A stretch of 64,000 bases of DNA, taken from Virgibacillus siamensis. Its GTDB lineage: Bacteria > Bacillota > Bacilli > Bacillales > Amphibacillaceae. Location: NCBI RefSeq assembly GCF_900162695.1, contig NZ_FUIH01000007.1, positions 2,108,001-2,172,000 of the forward strand, given 5' to 3'. Of the stretch, positions 17,143 to 25,312 are shown piece after piece. The stretch's first letter is position 1, and each line of letters starts with the position of its first letter. The notes below the pieces were generated by a model, which was given only the letters and a program-made list of their open reading frames with translations, made no database searches and was not told the origin of the DNA. The translations under genes were made by a program, and so were the position numbers.

Positions 17143-18333
17143 CTATTTGATACCCATCAAAAACTGTCTTGCGGATTCCGTGAAAATCGCAGCTCCAACC
17201 GGCAAAACACGTTCATCAATATCGAAGTTTGGTGTGTGCAAGTTCCGGCTTTCTCCGTCATCAAGACCACAGCCAAGGAAGAACATGGCACCTGGTACGG
17301 TTTTGGTCATATGGGCAAAATCTTCACCACCCAATCCAAAGGGAACATTTTTAATCGTGTAATCAGGGTACAGGTTGCGAAATACATTGCGTATCGCCTG
17401 ATTCACAACCGGATCATTTGCAAGTGCAGGATCTTCTGCCCGGATTGACAGCTCATAATTACCGCCGAGCGGCTCTACCAATGAGAATGCTTTTTCCAAC
17501 TCCTGGTGCAAAACATCACGTACTTCAGGCCGGTAACTGCGAATCGTTCCTTTTATGCTTACTTCAGATGGAATCACATTACTGGCAAAGCCGCTTTCGA
17601 TACTGCCAATGCTAATTACACCGGCATCTAATGGCGAAATCCTGCGTGATACGATGCCATGTAATGCCGAGAGCACCGGCCCGAGCAGCCACATTGGATC
17701 CAAGGCCAGGTGTGGATAGGCGCCATGTCCGCCTGAACCGCTAATCGTTGCCTCAAACACGTCACCACTTGCCATGCTGTAACCATCATGAATCTTAACT
17801 TCACCGAAAGCATCTTCCGGGCTCATGTGAAGTGCCATGACACGCTCCACATCTGCCAGAAGCCCTGCCTGGATTAAGTAAGGCGATCCGGTTGAACCAA
17901 GATCATCAGCCGCTTCCTCCGCCGGCTGAAATAAAAATTTCACCGTTCCTTCCACCTCGCCATTTTGAAAGAGTTCGCCAAGCAAAGTTGCCGTTCCAAG
18001 TACAATGGCTGTATGTGCATCATGTCCGCAAGCGTGCATGACACCATTTTTTTTCGATTTAAAATCATGCTTATTGACTTCCTCTATCGGCAATGCATCC
18101 ATATCGGCCCGGATTGCGATAGTACGGCCGCTTCCGGATGAAAGGATTCCAACGACTGCAGTTGGATAGCCAATTCCGGTTTCCACCTTCATTCCGGGGA
18201 TTTCAGCAAGTTTTTCTGCAACAAAACGGGATGTCTCCACTTCTTCAAAACTCAGTTCCGGATTCATATGAAGATGTCGCCGCCATTCCGATAATTGCGA
18301 TAACAGTTCATCTGCCTTCGATTTTACATTCAC
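17143..18333 (-). CDS. M20-family amidohydrolase, candidate N-acetyl-diaminobutyrate deacetylase
   Basis: The 397-residue protein is an M20D metallo-amidohydrolase (hippurate/IAA-amino acid hydrolase type). Metal-site segments are HACGHDAHTA, FQPAEEAADD and LHTPNFDIDE, with the lid domain around SGSGGHGAYPH. The start is a GTG at 18333 behind GGGAGGCACAAACC; the upstream ATG at 18366 lacks a ribosome site. In ectoine breakdown the ring-opened N-acetyl-diaminobutyrate must be deacetylated, and M20 enzymes (called DoeB2 in some bacteria) do this. No AstE-type DoeB is in the window, so this gene is the candidate for that step. Confidence 0.75.
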   Translation of the reverse strand: MNVKSKADELLSQLSEWRRHLHMNPELSFEEVETSRFVAEKLAEIPGMKVETGIGYPTAVVGILSSGSGRTIAIRADMDALPIEEVNKHDFKSKKNGVMHACGHDAHTAIVLGTATLLGELFQNGEVEGTVKFLFQPAEEAADDLGSTGSPYLIQAGLLADVERVMALHMSPEDAFGEVKIHDGYSMASGDVFEATISGSGGHGAYPHLALDPMWLLGPVLSALHGIVSRRISPLDAGVISIGSIESGFASNVIPSEVSIKGTIRSYRPEVRDVLHQELEKAFSLVEPLGGNYELSIRAEDPALANDPVVNQAIRNVFRNLYPDYTIKNVPFGLGGEDFAHMTKTVPGAMFFLGCGLDDGESRNLHTPNFDIDERVLPVGAAIFTESARQFLMGIK

Positions 18334-18369
18334 GGTTTGTGCCTCCCTTCCACGGTCAATTGGCAAAAA

Positions 18370-18612
18370 GACGAGACTGGGACAAAAGTGTTTTATCCAA
18401 AGGAAAACCTGAACAATTTATTGGAAATGGAGCGTATAGCCGCTCCGGAAATATACTTCGCTTTCCGTGGGCGGCTGCTGAGCCTCCTCGTGCTTACGCA
18501 CTGCGGGGTCTCACCTATGCCTTTCCTCCCGCAGGAGTCTGCGCATATTTCCTCCGCTAAATCGTCGTTCGTCTTTTGAATTACACGTTTTTGATATGTC
18601 CCAGCCTCGTCC
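18370..18612. repeat. Dispersed repeat with GCTGGGACA/TGTCCCAGC-type ends, long form
   Basis: It begins GACGAGACTGGGACAAAAGTG and ends ATATGTCCCAGCCTCGTC, so the ends form a long stem. It shares the outer parts with the copy at 3443-3577 and carries an extra inner segment (CTTTCCGTGGGCGGCTGC through CAGGAGTCTGCGC) that resembles a repeat common in Bacillaceae genomes. It stops only 2 bp before the ridA stop codon. Confidence 0.78.
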
Positions 18613-18614
18613 GG

Positions 18615-18983
18615 TCAACTGACTGCTGCAATTGCGGTTATTTCCACCTTTGCACCAAGCAGTTGACTGCCTGTTGTTATCCTTGCCGGTTTGGTTACGA
18701 CTTCTTTAAAATATTCCGCATACACACGGTTAAATTCCGCTGCAGTCGCTTCATTCAATTCTGATATATGGCATGTGACATGAACAATGTCCTCCAACCC
18801 GGCACCTTTTGCAGCCAAAATATTGTTGATATTTTCCAAGCAGGCAGCAGTTTGAGCGGCAATCGTCGCACCGCCGGAAGCACCATCCTGACCGGAGACA
18901 AAGATAAAATCACCTGACTGTATTGCTTGTGAATACGGTCCGCTCGGCTTTGGAGCACCGGTTGTTTCAATTGCTTCCTTCAT
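18615..18983 (-). CDS. RidA family deaminase
   Basis: The 122-residue RidA/YjgF/UK114 protein retains the catalytic arginine (R101, KPARITTG) and the C-terminal VEITAIA strand. RidA hydrolyses reactive enamine/imine products of PLP dehydratases to keto acids. In this cluster it would clear 2-aminoacrylate-like intermediates from the EutB dehydratase or the transaminases. It lies 41 nt downstream of the aldehyde dehydrogenase gene; a GGAGGGATC site precedes the ATG. Confidence 0.88.
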   Translation of the reverse strand: MKEAIETTGAPKPSGPYSQAIQSGDFIFVSGQDGASGGATIAAQTAACLENINNILAAKGAGLEDIVHVTCHISELNEATAAEFNRVYAEYFKEVVTKPARITTGSQLLGAKVEITAIAAVS

Positions 18984-19024
18984 TTACATCGATCCCTCCT
19001 GCTTTCTGTAAATGCCTTAATGCC

Positions 19025-20461
19025 TTATTCCATTCCCATGGAAACATATTGTGATTCGACGAAGGCATCCATTCCTTCATGGCCGCCTTCTCTTCCAAGT
19101 CCACTCTCTTTCATTCCTCCAAATGGAGCCTGTGCTGCAGATGGTGCACCATTGTTCCAGCCGACGATACCGTAATCCAATTGCTCAATTACCCTGGTAC
19201 CTCTTGCTGCATTTTTAGTAAACACATATGCTGCAAGCCCAAACGGCGTATCATTTGCCAGTTTAATAGCTTCTTCTTCGGAGCCCACTTTCTGAATTGG
19301 AATAACCGGGCCAAAGGTTTCTTTCTGCATCATTTCCATCGATGGGTCGGCATTTGTTACAACGGTAGGTTCAAAAAACAGCCCGTTTCCGTCTTCAGGC
19401 TCTCCGCCGACCTTCACTTCAGCTCCTTTTTCTACCGCATCTTTCACATGACTTTTGACTTTATCCAACCCGGCCTGGTTGATTAATGGACCGATATCCG
19501 TAGTGTCCTCTTCCGGATTTCCTACCTTTAACCCTTTCACAGCCTCCGTAATTTTATCGACGAATTGATCATAAATTCCTTCCTGTACATAAATACGGTT
19601 TGCACAAATGCATGTCTGACCGGCATTACGGAATTTGGATGCCATCAGCCCATTAACAGCCACATCAACATCTGCATCATCCAGAACAAGCAATGGTGCA
19701 TGGCCGCCAAGTTCAAGCGAAACATTCTTTACATTGTCAGCACTTTGTTTAATCAATGTTTTACCAACTTCAGTTGAACCGGTAAATGTAATCTTGCGAA
19801 CCCGCTCATCCTCCATAAATGCTTTTGTAATTTTGGAAGAGGATCCTGTAACAAGGTTGACAACACCTTTTGGAAATCCTGCTTCTTCACACAGTTCCAT
19901 TAATTTCACTGCCGTAAGCGGGCTTTCCCCGGAAGGCTTCATAATAAATGTACAGCCTGCTGCAAGTGCAGGGCCCATCTTACGTGTCAGCATGGCAGCC
20001 GGGAAGTTCCATGGTGTAATCGCCGCAGCAACGCCGACTGGTTTTTTCCATACTTGCAGGCGCTTATCCCCTGCATGGGAAGGAATGGTCTCACCATAAA
20101 TGCGTTTCGCTTCTTCCGCGAACCACTCAATAAACGATGCAGCGTATTTCACTTCACCCCGCGATTCTTTTATCGGCTTCCCCATCTCCAGTGTCATCAT
20201 TTGTGCAAGTTCATCTTCATGTTCAAGAAGCAGATCATTTAATTTTTTCAAATAACCGGACCGTTCATAGGCCGTCAGTTTAGACCAGGAACCGAATGCT
20301 TCATGTGCTGCTTCGACAGCTTTAGCCCCTTCAGCTTCGCCGCCATTCGGAACCGTACCGATTATATTCCCGTTTGCCGGATTGGTAACTTCCTTTGTCT
20401 CAAGATTACCTCCAACCCACTCTCCATTTATATGCATGAAATAGTTTTTTACCTCAGCCAT
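19025..20461 (-). CDS. NAD(P)-dependent semialdehyde dehydrogenase (GabD/DoeC type)
   Basis: The 478-residue aldehyde dehydrogenase has the general base Glu250 (SLELGGHAP) and nucleophile Cys284 (NAGQTCICANR); ITPWNFPAAM and FTGSTEVGK are the NAD-binding segments. It looks like succinate-semialdehyde dehydrogenase by sequence. In the ectoine context the matching step is oxidation of aspartate semialdehyde to aspartate (DoeC), made by the transaminase encoded 21 nt upstream. The assignment to DoeC over GabD is from context. Confidence 0.82.
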   Translation of the reverse strand: MAEVKNYFMHINGEWVGGNLETKEVTNPANGNIIGTVPNGGEAEGAKAVEAAHEAFGSWSKLTAYERSGYLKKLNDLLLEHEDELAQMMTLEMGKPIKESRGEVKYAASFIEWFAEEAKRIYGETIPSHAGDKRLQVWKKPVGVAAAITPWNFPAAMLTRKMGPALAAGCTFIMKPSGESPLTAVKLMELCEEAGFPKGVVNLVTGSSSKITKAFMEDERVRKITFTGSTEVGKTLIKQSADNVKNVSLELGGHAPLLVLDDADVDVAVNGLMASKFRNAGQTCICANRIYVQEGIYDQFVDKITEAVKGLKVGNPEEDTTDIGPLINQAGLDKVKSHVKDAVEKGAEVKVGGEPEDGNGLFFEPTVVTNADPSMEMMQKETFGPVIPIQKVGSEEEAIKLANDTPFGLAAYVFTKNAARGTRVIEQLDYGIVGWNNGAPSAAQAPFGGMKESGLGREGGHEGMDAFVESQYVSMGME

Positions 20462-20482
20462 TTTTACAACACTCCAATTCTA

Positions 20483-21835
20483 TTATTTCGTTGCTCCGGT
20501 CATCACAGCTTCCACTGATTCTTCCAGCAGTTCCAGCCCTTCTTCAAGCTGTTCATCTGTAATGACTAACGGCATCAGCAGGCGGACAACATTATCATAA
20601 ACACCCGCTTTTAGTACGATTAATCCGCGTTTGTGTGCTTCCTGCAATACCTGGGCAGTCTGTTTTTTGGCAGGTTCTTTCGTTTTCCGGTCTTTCACAA
20701 GTTCCAGTGCACACATTGCGCCAAGACCGCGATAATCACCAATCACATCAAATTTGTCATACATTTTCCCGAACTTTTCCATAACACGTTTACCTATTTT
20801 TCGCCCGCGTTCCGGAATGTTCTCTTTTTCCATGACATCCAAAACAGCAATACCTGCTCTGCAGCCAAGCGGGCTTCCGCAATATGTGCCTCCCAGCTCA
20901 CCGGGACTTGCTCCATCCATAACTTCTTTACGGCCAATGACTCCGCTGATTGGCAACCCGGCAGCCATTGATTTGGAAATCGAGATCAGGTCTGGTTCGA
21001 TTCCAAAATGACTCATTGCGAAGTATTCTCCTGTACGTCCGAATCCGGTTTGAATTTCATCAGCAATAAACAATATGCCATGTTCTTTGCACAGTTCGTA
21101 AACACCCTGCACAAAATTCTTATCCGGAATAATAAAGCCGCTCTCACCCTGTACCGGTTCCATAACGAATGCCGCCACCTGTGTCGGATCAACCTCTTTT
21201 ATAAAGAAATCTTTAACCTGCTGCAGCATATAATCCGAATAATCTCCAGTACTCATTGATTCCGGACGGCGGTAATGATATGGATATGGTGCATGATAAA
21301 CTTCAGGTGCGAATGGACCATATTCATATTTATAAGGCTTCACTTTCCCGGTTAAGGACATCGTCATCAATGTCCGTCCGTGAAAACCGCCGGAAAAAGA
21401 AACAACCGCCTGGCGATTTGTATACTTGCGGGCAATTTTCACTGCGTTTTCAACCGCTTCCGCACCGCTGTTTAAAAACATCACCTTCTTCTCAAAATTC
21501 CCCGGTGCAAGCGCTGCCAACTTCTCTGCAAATTCAATATATGGGTCATACATCATGACGTTGAAACCTGTATGAATGTAGCGGTCAACCTGATCATGCA
21601 ACGCATCTGTTACAGTTTCATGGCTGTGACCGACATTAATACAGCCGATTGCCCCGGCAAAATCAATGAATTTATTGCCGTCAACATCCTGAAGCAAAGC
21701 ACCTTTGGCTGATTCCACAAATGTCGGAATACCATACCCTACCCCTTGCGGAACAATATCATGCCTGCGGTCAAGCAGTTCTTTTGCTTTCGGACCGGGC
21801 AACTCGGTTTTTACATTTGCAAATTTTCTACTCAT
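20483..21835 (-). CDS. Class III aminotransferase (GabT/DoeD type)
   Basis: The 450-residue fold-type I omega-transaminase has its PLP lysine in ISISKSMAAGLP, the conserved aspartate in FIADEIQTGFGRTG, and a NSGAEAVENAVK cofactor loop. It is close to 4-aminobutyrate transaminases by sequence; in this cluster the expected substrate is L-2,4-diaminobutyrate, giving aspartate semialdehyde (DoeD). The start at 21835 is chosen because GGGAGG lies 9 nt upstream and the N-terminus MSRKFANVKTELPG fits the family. An upstream in-frame start at 21919 would run into the gntR gene. Confidence 0.83.
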   Translation of the reverse strand: MSRKFANVKTELPGPKAKELLDRRHDIVPQGVGYGIPTFVESAKGALLQDVDGNKFIDFAGAIGCINVGHSHETVTDALHDQVDRYIHTGFNVMMYDPYIEFAEKLAALAPGNFEKKVMFLNSGAEAVENAVKIARKYTNRQAVVSFSGGFHGRTLMTMSLTGKVKPYKYEYGPFAPEVYHAPYPYHYRRPESMSTGDYSDYMLQQVKDFFIKEVDPTQVAAFVMEPVQGESGFIIPDKNFVQGVYELCKEHGILFIADEIQTGFGRTGEYFAMSHFGIEPDLISISKSMAAGLPISGVIGRKEVMDGASPGELGGTYCGSPLGCRAGIAVLDVMEKENIPERGRKIGKRVMEKFGKMYDKFDVIGDYRGLGAMCALELVKDRKTKEPAKKQTAQVLQEAHKRGLIVLKAGVYDNVVRLLMPLVITDEQLEEGLELLEESVEAVMTGATK

Positions 21836-21890
21836 CTCATTCAGCCTCCCTGATAGATTTATAGTGTCAGACCCCATAACGTACTGGAAT

Positions 21891-22568
21891 CTAATTGGCT
21901 TGCACGCGGTTTTCGTCATTTACCCCGAGTAATTTCTCTTCCACATATTCAATGTGGTTGCTGACCCTTTGTTCCAACGCATTCTTATCTTTGGAAATCA
22001 GCGCCTGTAATAATTCCTTGTGTTCCCGGTAAAATGACTGTGGATTTGAGTAATATTGATCTAAATGCATCAGAAATGTACGGATCTGCACCTGCAGCGA
22101 ATTATAAATCCTTACAATTCTTGCATTCCCACATAAATTCACAACAAAACTGTGAAACTCCATATCAAGATCAAATAAACCATTCCAGTCATGCTCATCG
22201 GCTTTTTCTTTCATTTGACCAGTGATTTTTTCTAGTTTTTGGATGTGATCATCATCCAATTTCGGCATTGCTTTTTTAAATGCCTGTGACTCAATAAGTG
22301 TGCGCAACTCAATAATTTCATTTAAATCCTGTTGGGTAAAATCAGTTACATACGTTCCCTTTCTCGCTTTACTGACAATCAACTCCTCTGTTTCCAAAAT
22401 TTTAAATGCTTCCCTTATCGTGCTCCTGCTGACATCAAAGCGTTCCGCCAAATCTGTTTCCAGCAGGCGGTCGCCAAATTTGATGGATTCGTTCCAGATT
22501 TCTGTTTTCAACTGATCTGCAATCAATTCACTAAGTGGTTTCTGCACGATAATATTATCATCGCCCAT
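21891..22568 (-). CDS. GntR/FCD-family transcriptional regulator
   Basis: The 225-residue protein has an N-terminal winged helix-turn-helix (about 12-75, LAERFDVSRSTIREAFKILE) and a C-terminal all-helical FCD ligand domain with the metal-binding His pattern (MEFHSFVV, HKELLQAL, HIEYVEEK). Such regulators usually repress catabolic genes until a pathway acid binds. The start at 22568 has AGGGGAG 7 nt upstream. A TGTCGA-N3-TCGACA repeat lies downstream of its own promoter and again at doeA, so autoregulation and control of doeA are likely. Confidence 0.87.
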   Translation of the reverse strand: MGDDNIIVQKPLSELIADQLKTEIWNESIKFGDRLLETDLAERFDVSRSTIREAFKILETEELIVSKARKGTYVTDFTQQDLNEIIELRTLIESQAFKKAMPKLDDDHIQKLEKITGQMKEKADEHDWNGLFDLDMEFHSFVVNLCGNARIVRIYNSLQVQIRTFLMHLDQYYSNPQSFYREHKELLQALISKDKNALEQRVSNHIEYVEEKLLGVNDENRVQAN

Positions 22569-22607
22569 TACCGGACTCCCCTTCTGCATTTTCTGCAAAA
22601 TGTATTA

Positions 22608-22622
22608 TGTCGATTGTCGACA
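22608..22622. promoter_or_regulatory. Inverted-repeat operator at the gntR promoter
   Basis: TGTCGATTGTCGACA is a perfect inverted repeat (TGTCGA, 3 nt, TCGACA). It is identical to the site at 25179-25193 and lies 16 nt downstream of the -10 box of the gntR promoter. This position suits repression by the GntR protein. Confidence 0.72.
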
Positions 22623-22637
22623 TCATCTTATATATCC

Positions 22638-22666
22638 ATCATAATTCAGACTATTCGGATTGTCAA
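22638..22666 (-). promoter_or_regulatory. Sigma-A promoter for gntR and downstream genes
   Basis: On the minus strand: TTGACA (22666-22661), 17-nt spacer, TATGAT (22643-22638). Confidence 0.65.
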
Positions 22667-22768
22667 TTTCAATTCCAATAATTTTAAATATTATATCTTT
22701 CAGTTGACTTTCCTTTGTTATATAGATACGTTTGGATTAAAACTTATTGTTAGAAAAGGATGAGGGCC

Positions 22769-23755
22769 ATGAGGAAGAAGATTCTTGCATATAACCGGGT
22801 GGAGAAACCTGTACTGGAACGATTGCAGAAGAAATATGATGTTCAGTTTTTCAAAAATGTAGACACGAACACAGACACCGAATTCCTTGATTTTCTGCAG
22901 GAGGCTGAAGGTGCCATCGGATTGGAATTGCCGGTCGACCGTCAGCTGCTGGAACATGCCCCAAACTTGAAAATTATCAGCAACGTTTCAGTCGGGTATA
23001 ATAACCTCGATCTGGACGCACTTAAAGAAAAAAATGTGATGGCAACCAATACTCCGGGTGTTCTGACAAATACAGTTGCCGATACGGCATTCGGTATTTT
23101 AGTTGCCGCAGCAAGACGTATTCCGGAACTTGATTATTATGTAAAGGAAGGTAAATGGGATGTCGAAGCGGTCGGACCGGAACTATTTGGAACGAACGTA
23201 CACCATAAAACTCTTGGAATTATAGGTATGGGGCGAATCGGCAACGCAATTGCCCAGCGCGGACACTTCGGTTTTGACATGGATATTCTGTATCACAGCC
23301 GTTCCAGCAAACCAGAAGCTGAAAAGCAATTTAATGCAAAATATTGTAATCTCGATAAATTACTGGAGGCATCCGATTTTGTTTGTATGATCACACCATT
23401 GACGAAACAAACGGAAGGCATGATTGGCAAAGAGGAATTCAAACGCATGAAAAAATCAGCAATTTTTGTCAATGCCTCGAGGGGAAAGACAGTTGTGGAA
23501 GAGGATCTCATTGAAGCACTGAAACAAGGTGAAATTGCCGCCGCTGCACTGGATGTTTTCGAACAGGAGCCGATTGATTCTGACAACCCGCTTTTACAAA
23601 TGAGCAATGTTGTCACCACCCCGCATATCGGTTCATCCACCGTGGAAACGGAGTTGAAAATGTCAGAACTGGCAGCAGATAACCTTGAAGCAGGATTGAA
23701 TGGCGAAAAACCGCCTAATCTTATTGATGCAAGCGTTTGGGATAACAAGGGGTAG
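22769..23755 (+). CDS. D-2-hydroxyacid dehydrogenase (glyoxylate/hydroxypyruvate reductase type)
   Basis: The 328-residue NAD(P)-dependent enzyme has the Rossmann motif GIIGMGRIGNAIAQ (about 148), the catalytic Arg in NASRGKTV, Glu in FEQEPID and His in TTPHIGSST, all present. It reduces a 2-keto acid to the D-hydroxyacid or the reverse. The start at 22769 is favoured because AAAAGGA lies 8 nt upstream. It is transcribed against its neighbours, with gntR divergent and doeA convergent. A link to the D-amino acid enzymes of the island is possible, but its substrate is not evident. Confidence 0.85.
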   Translation: MRKKILAYNRVEKPVLERLQKKYDVQFFKNVDTNTDTEFLDFLQEAEGAIGLELPVDRQLLEHAPNLKIISNVSVGYNNLDLDALKEKNVMATNTPGVLTNTVADTAFGILVAAARRIPELDYYVKEGKWDVEAVGPELFGTNVHHKTLGIIGMGRIGNAIAQRGHFGFDMDILYHSRSSKPEAEKQFNAKYCNLDKLLEASDFVCMITPLTKQTEGMIGKEEFKRMKKSAIFVNASRGKTVVEEDLIEALKQGEIAAAALDVFEQEPIDSDNPLLQMSNVVTTPHIGSSTVETELKMSELAADNLEAGLNGEKPPNLIDASVWDNKG

Positions 23756-23787
23756 TATGAAGTTTAGCAGAAAGTAAGCTTAAATAG

Positions 23788-23825
23788 AAAAGCCGCATCA
23801 CGTTAATCAGCGTGATGCGGCTTTT
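23788..23825. terminator. Strong bidirectional terminator
   Basis: AAAAGCCGCATCACG and CGTGATGCGGCTTTT pair perfectly across an 8-nt loop, with T/A runs on both sides. It separates the hydroxyacid dehydrogenase and doeA genes, which converge here. Confidence 0.92.
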
Positions 23826-23830
23826 TATTC

Positions 23831-25018
23831 TCAGGCAAGCCGTATATTCGGTTTCACGTACAGTTCACGCGGAAAATTGGCAAGAATTGTACATCCTGAA
23901 TCAGTTACCAGAAAAGATTCGCTGATTTCGACACCCATATTTTCCATCCATATTCCCGGAATCAGGTGGAATGTCATATTAGGCTCCAAAATCGTTCTGT
24001 CACCCGGTCTCAGACTTGCCGTATGTTCTCCCCAATCAGGCGGGTAATTGAGACCCATCGAATATCCCATACGTGATTCTTTCTTAATGCCGCTCCGTTC
24101 GATCACCCTTCGCCAAATCATTTCAAGTTCCTCACATGAAATACCAGGCTTCACGGCATCAAGCACAGCGTCTATTCCTTCAACAACCACATCCGATACA
24201 AATTTCATATCATCTGACGGCTGTCCGATGGCCACTGTTCTTGCCAATGGTGAATGGTACCGCCTGTAGCAGCCGGCAAGCTCAATGATGGCAGGATCTC
24301 CATTTTTAAACCTGTCGTCCGTCCAGGTCAGATGGGCTGCTGATGTTTTTTCACCTGTAGGCAGCAAAGGGACAATGGACGGGTAATCCCCTCCAAAATC
24401 TTCCGTTCCTCTAATTTGCGCATGTGAAATTGCTGCTACGACATCACACTCGCGAACTCCTTCATTGATCGTTTCAAAAGCCACATGCATAGCCTTTTCA
24501 GAAATTTTTGCCGCCTTTTTAATATATTCGATTTCCTGATCCGATTTAATAATTCGTACCCAGTTTACCATGTTTGTGCCATCTTTAAACTTTGCATCCG
24601 GAAGACCTTGTGTCAGTTGCATATAGGATCTTGCCGTAAAGTAATATGCATCAAGTTCCACCGCAATTGTCTGCTTATCCCGATTTCTTTCTTTTAATAA
24701 ATCACAAACGAAATCCATAGGGTGCCTGACTGCCGATTGTACATAATGATCACCATAAGGTATTATATGTCCGCCATCAAGCCATGTCGTATGCTCGGCG
24801 GCACTCGCATCCTGGCCGCGGCCTACCCATATCGGCTGTTCCTCATCAAGCATCACAATGAGCATTTGATGTACATAAAAGGACCATGCATCATATCCGG
24901 TCAAATAGTTCATATTCGCGGGATCAGTGATCATCAGCATATCAACCCCCGCATCCAACATACGCTGTTTCGTGCCAGCCATCCTCTCCTTAAATTCCGA
25001 AACAGTAAATGTTAACAT
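23831..25018 (-). CDS. doeA: Ectoine hydrolase DoeA (M24/creatinase-fold)
   Basis: The 395-residue protein has a creatinase N-domain (to about 155) and a pita-bread M24 domain. Blocks such as DPANMNYLTGYDAWSFYVHQ, DHYVQSAVRHPMD, FGGDYPSIVPLLP and MGLNYPPDWGEHTASLRP match DoeA/EutD ectoine hydrolases as remembered. The enzyme opens the ectoine ring to N-acetyl-2,4-diaminobutyrate. The usual M24 metal ligands are altered (ELAGCYRRYHSPLART where peptidases carry Asp ligands), as expected for a metal-independent member. Start: ATG at 25018 with AAGGAAG 8 nt upstream. Its promoter carries the GntR-type operator. Confidence 0.87.
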   Translation of the reverse strand: MLTFTVSEFKERMAGTKQRMLDAGVDMLMITDPANMNYLTGYDAWSFYVHQMLIVMLDEEQPIWVGRGQDASAAEHTTWLDGGHIIPYGDHYVQSAVRHPMDFVCDLLKERNRDKQTIAVELDAYYFTARSYMQLTQGLPDAKFKDGTNMVNWVRIIKSDQEIEYIKKAAKISEKAMHVAFETINEGVRECDVVAAISHAQIRGTEDFGGDYPSIVPLLPTGEKTSAAHLTWTDDRFKNGDPAIIELAGCYRRYHSPLARTVAIGQPSDDMKFVSDVVVEGIDAVLDAVKPGISCEELEMIWRRVIERSGIKKESRMGYSMGLNYPPDWGEHTASLRPGDRTILEPNMTFHLIPGIWMENMGVEISESFLVTDSGCTILANFPRELYVKPNIRLA

Positions 25019-25178
25019 AATCATCACTTCCTTCAATCATTCTTCCAAGCGACTTTATGAAAGCGGTTACTCAATTTGCATGCAGATTCCTATAGTGGTA
25101 TTTGACAACTTTTATAAAAAATAAACTACTTTCTATAGTAAATGTGGCATATATAAGAAATGGTACACGAAAAAAACT

Positions 25179-25193
25179 TGTCGATTGTCGACA
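25179..25193. promoter_or_regulatory. Inverted-repeat operator at the doeA promoter
   Basis: TGTCGATTGTCGACA, identical to 22608-22622. It starts about 13 nt downstream of the -10 box, within the early transcribed region. It is the likely binding site of the GntR regulator encoded at 21891. Confidence 0.72.
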
Positions 25194-25206
25194 TTGTCTT
25201 TACTAT

Positions 25207-25236
25207 ATAATACTCCTTTATTGGTGAAATTGTCAA
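25207..25236 (-). promoter_or_regulatory. Sigma-A promoter for doeA
   Basis: On the minus strand: TTGACA (25236-25231), 18-nt spacer, TATTAT (25212-25207). The start codon is about 190 nt downstream, so the mRNA has a long leader. Confidence 0.65.
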
Positions 25237-25312
25237 TAATAATTGTATTATTTTAAATCTTTTCGCAATGAATGAGCGATGTCCTAATTTGAACATCACT
25301 CATTCTTTTTTA

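Noticed and set aside
18370..18612. Riboswitch in the gap between ridA and the deacylase gene
   Set aside because: The segment is shared with 3443-3577 next to an unrelated gene, so it is a dispersed repeat.
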